From positions 49,612,317 to 49,676,316 of the forward strand of contig OX463781.1 of the NCBI GenBank assembly GCA_949825025.1: a DNA stretch of 64,000 bases. Reading direction: 5' to 3'. The notes beneath the pieces are model-generated. The model was not told the DNA's origin, ran no database searches, and saw only the letters and a program-made list of their open reading frames with translations. The stretch is from Siphlonurus alternatus. Its lineage: Eukaryota; Arthropoda; Insecta; Ephemeroptera; Siphlonuridae. Of this stretch, positions 60,731 through 64,000 are shown in pieces (positions within the stretch are counted from its first letter, which is position 1; each line of letters opens with the position of its first letter). The position numbers were made by a program, and so were the translations under genes.

Positions 60731-63268
60731 TTACATGTGGGTGCTTGCCTCCCCCAGGCCCTCACTGGACACGGACGTCCGGCGCTCTTTGCTGCGACGC
60801 TGCTCCGGGCTGGGAGAGCGACTCGAACTGCTAGAGTCCGTCCAATGGGGAGGGGGCAGCTGCACGCTAAACGGAACAAGCGCCAGCAAGTTGGCACCCC
60901 TGCCTTCATCCCTGCCAACCAAACAACAATTTAGTACAAGAGAAATGGAGCTGCCAACCAAACAACATAATATACAAGAGAATGTGGGATACCTCTACTG
61001 TGGCTAGCAGTACAGAAGTTTTATCTTAACCTCTAGTAATGGAGCATGTCGACAAAATCAACAGCATTCCCTTTATTTTTATTTTACTTTATTTATTTAT
61101 TTTGAACTTTTAAATTTATTTTGTAATATCAAATTAAAATAATTCTGAACCCAAATATTGTGAAAACCTGAAAACTGTGGGATATACCATGGGTATAATG
61201 CTCTTACATGAACATTTAATTTAAATGTAAGACTCACAATTAGCAAAAACACATATTTCATCAACATTAAACCAACGGTAAGCCAATGTTTTTATTGGTT
61301 AACTTAGGCAACAACTATTACTCAAAATTGAATAGGAAAATTAGTTATATTCTTTTTCTGCATTTCTAGTACTGTTTTGAATTCTTGACAGCATTAAAAC
61401 AAATACAATTGCAAGGTTGGAACTTACTAAAGCACAGTGTTTTCTGGTTTATAATGAAGCTGTAACACAGTTAGTGTTGTGTGTTATACCATTGATTGTT
61501 CTTCATCTACAGGCCTTAAAGAGTAAGATGAGTGACTGGGGAGGGTGGAGCAACACAAAATGAGCACCAATATTCAGTATTACCACGACACCATGTAGAT
61601 AACAGCATCTTGACGTATTCTCCTATCAGTGAGCATGGTGATTGTTTTATTAATAAAAGAAGGGGTAGCAGTACATGAGACACCATTAAAAAGTGAACAA
61701 TTGACCCACCTGAGACGTCGTCCCTGGCTCGGTAACGTGAGGCTGGTGCCGTAACCGTTGGCCGTGTTGACGGTGAGGCTGGGTGGGCGGCGCTGCAGCG
61801 TCATGGTTTCGTGAGGCGGCACGTCCTGCTCCAGCGTGCTCTGGCAGTTCTCACACTCGCTGCGATAGTCGTCATTCTCATCCGGGCAGCTGCATGTGCT
61901 CTTGTTGAGGTCGTTCATGGCGGCCAGGTTGCTGCTCGCTACCTCAGGTGACCGAGTCTGCTCCACATTGACGTACTCCACCAGCGACGAGGGAGGCGGC
62001 AGCGGCACGTCCTCGTAGAAGGCGTCTGAACGAATTGCGTGCAGGACGTCTGGGGGCGGTTCTGGGGGTGGGGGCAGGCTCGACAGGTTGGGAATGATGT
62101 CGACGTGGCGGGAGGGCCGCTGCAGCGTAGAGGAGGGCAGCATCACCATGTAGTTGGGGGCAGACGGGGCCGTGCTCATGGCGGCAGCCATCGCCTCGGC
62201 ATGAGCTGCGGCAACTGCCTCTTCATAAGGAGGAGGAGCTTCCCCGCGCGGAAAGTAATGCTCGGGAGGTTTCCACAGAGCAAAGTTAGATCTAGGATCA
62301 CTGTCGTACGGAAAGTCTAAGTTTTCTTGATTTCCGAGATACCCCATGCTTCCAGGCAGATAGCCGATACTACCAGCAATGTAACCTATGCTGCCCAAGC
62401 TGCGTTGTTCCTCAGTTAGCTGACGATTCTGACGACCTGAACAAGAGAAATATTAGAGTCTCGATTTAACAATATCCGCTAACTGCAAACTAAGGCATCA
62501 CAATTATGTGCAAGGCTACTAGACTGACTGCTTAGTTTTAGACCCCATGCGAGATGTTATTTGAATTAGAGGGCCTCACTCAACCACCCCATGGTGAAAT
62601 AAGACGGCCTTGATCTTTTATGTATTTCCAGTAGGTTCAGGAAAATGATATTTCACACCAAAGGAAATGCACTCTCCTTCTGGCAATTGAAACTTTGTGG
62701 CGTTCAAGAAAAAGGTTGTGTCAATGACTTATTTTTTATGACACGGGAGAAATTTGAAAGTAATGGAGAGGAGTTTCTTGAGAGCTGTGACTGGCTGACT
62801 TTCACTTTTTTCTGTGGCTCAAATATGCTTGACACGACCTTTTTTCAATGCCATTGTCAGAAGCAGGGGAGGGTGGTGTTTATTTTGATGCAAAATTACA
62901 TTTTTCTGCATCGACAATACCAGAAATATATCTATAGTTGTTCCTTAAATTTCCAAAAAAAAACAGAAGATATTTTGTTTAAAATGACAACTTGAGTGAG
63001 AACTAATAATTTTGTTATTTCACCCATATAGTACATAAAAAAAATGTAAAATTAAACGAAGACGTTACAGTAGTCAGGTACCTCTTATCTTGCGCTTCCT
63101 GAGTCGGTGGATCAGGAAGAAAAGCAGGGAGAGGGCGAAGATGGCCGTGATGGCGCTGGCGATCAGCCGAAGTCCGAGGTCCGTTGAGTCTCCGTCAGAC
63201 TTAGGCAGCGAGTCGTCCATGCAGATGTACTCGCAGCACGAGTTGCCCACCCGGAACGACTTGCAGTC
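60731..63268 (-). CDS. Type I membrane protein, probably DGCR2/IDD-like; 3' exons only (364 aa visible)
   Basis: Exons on the - strand: 63268-63082, 62436-61710 and 60911-60731 (stop TAA 60733-60731). Junction phases 1 and 2 agree and the sum is 1,095 nt. The first visible exon gives the end of a Cys-rich domain (DCKSFRVGNSCCEYIC, VWFC-like) and then a membrane segment at about visible residues 33-53, followed by a basic stop-transfer stretch RLRKRK. The cytoplasmic tail has a triple GS(I/M)GY(I/L)xG repeat (77-97), PPPYEEA (130-136, a WW-domain ligand), Pro-rich runs, a Cys cluster (CSCPDENDD...CENC) and a Ser/Arg-rich end. A VWFC-type domain beside a membrane span and a PPxY tail fits insect proteins annotated as DGCR2/IDD; other PPxY membrane adaptors remain possible. 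Upstream exons lie beyond 64,000. Confidence 0.75.
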
Positions 63269-64000
63269 CTGACACATTTAGTTTTAGTCACAAAATTGGG
63301 CACTTTTTTATTGGTGTACTGTATTTTTAGTGAAAACTTCGGGCCGTTACTTATCACTTATTGCAAAAGTAGGCATATTTGTTGAAGGCAGAAGAAATTA
63401 ACTTGAGAAAAGGTAAACAAACTCTGTTGTTTACAGATCTGGACACTAGTGAAGGGTCATTGTTTAGAAAATGATTTTGAATGCCATAGAAAAATAGTGA
63501 AAATATTTCAAAAATTGAGGGAATTATTCAAAAGTCAAATAAAATGGAATTTCTACAGTGCAGGCATTCAGTAAAGTTTGCAGTTTATTGGGATATGTTT
63601 ATTTTTTTAGATCATTGAAACAATTGGAGGAATATTGAATAATGTAATGGTGTACAGTATGTAATTACATTTATAACATGTATTCATTACTGTCTGCTGA
63701 TTCCTAAGACCTGGTTAGCTCTACTGACTCTTGGCCACACAAAAATTCTTACCCAAGAACTATTTACTAAAAGGACGACCTAACTTTTTTGCCGCCAACC
63801 GGCTGACATTTCCTTAACCCAGTGACGTCACGACGTTGACTTTTCTAGCGCATTTGATTGGCCTAGAGTCAGCTACAAAGATACCGCGGTCAAAGATGCC
63901 GCTTTATTAGCCATCTGTCAAATCTGTCAAGCTGTCAAGTCTTTGACGTCTTCAAAGAAACCGCCCGAGCACGTGGCTCATTTAGCGGACTTCCCCGAAG
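63269..64000. other. Intron of the DGCR2-like gene, to the window edge
   Basis: The acceptor TGTGTCAG at 63269 marks the intron end. The last 200 bases are less AT-rich, with TGACGTCACGACG (CRE-like TGACGTCA) and CTGTCAAATCTGTCAAGCTGTCAAG repeats in short steps. I see no exon in this part. Confidence 0.45.

Noticed and set aside
62645..62995. 116-codon plus-strand open frame
   Set aside because: It lies inside an intron of the minus-strand membrane-protein gene, has low-complexity composition, and shows no domain.

Overview
The window looks like nuclear DNA from an insect with a large genome. It is very AT-rich, with small GC-rich exons, introns from 54 nt to more than 3 kb, many microsatellites, and many miniature inverted-repeat elements. 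No operons, bacterial genes or viral genes are evident. I cannot name the species. The transglutaminase resembles insect annulin/hemocyte transglutaminase.

Three genes can be built exon by exon with matching splice phases, all in the right half. (1) A transglutaminase on the + strand, 32,889-49,768: 14 coding exons, 2,244 nt, 747 aa, with catalytic triad Cys320/His384/Asp407. A probable non-coding leader exon lies at 31,621-31,771. (2) A three-exon gene on the - strand, 56,344-51,116, encodes a 226-aa protein. It has a signal peptide at one end, a GPI-anchor-like hydrophobic tail at the other, and a beta-rich middle that I do not recognise. It converges tail to tail with the transglutaminase. 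(3) The 3' part of a type I membrane protein gene on the - strand, 63,268-60,731: the end of a Cys-rich ectodomain, one membrane segment and a long Pro-rich tail with a PPPY motif, most like DGCR2/IDD. Its 5' exons lie beyond the right edge.

The left 31 kb holds no gene I can support firmly. It contains AT-rich intergenic or long-intron sequence, a GC-rich island (9.8-10.4 kb), a weak candidate first exon (10,850-10,972) followed by degenerate tandem repeats, a 5S-rRNA-derived SINE-like copy (11.75-11.90 kb), several hairpin MITEs, a 48-bp tandem array (24.6 kb), and two weak minus-strand exon candidates (26.1 and 30.0 kb).

The most interesting structures are in the transglutaminase introns. 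Nine exact-length 61-bp tandem units end at the exon 8 acceptor, and each carries its own copy of that acceptor and of the first exon bases. A 1.68-kb foldback with tRNA-like promoter boxes ends 28 nt before exon 4. A 54-nt intron appears to use a GC-AG splice pair. Two copies of one TTAA-flanked hairpin element, plus a piggyBac-like MITE, lie in other introns of the same gene. Coordinates come from reading splice sites by eye. No search, alignment or transcript data were available.
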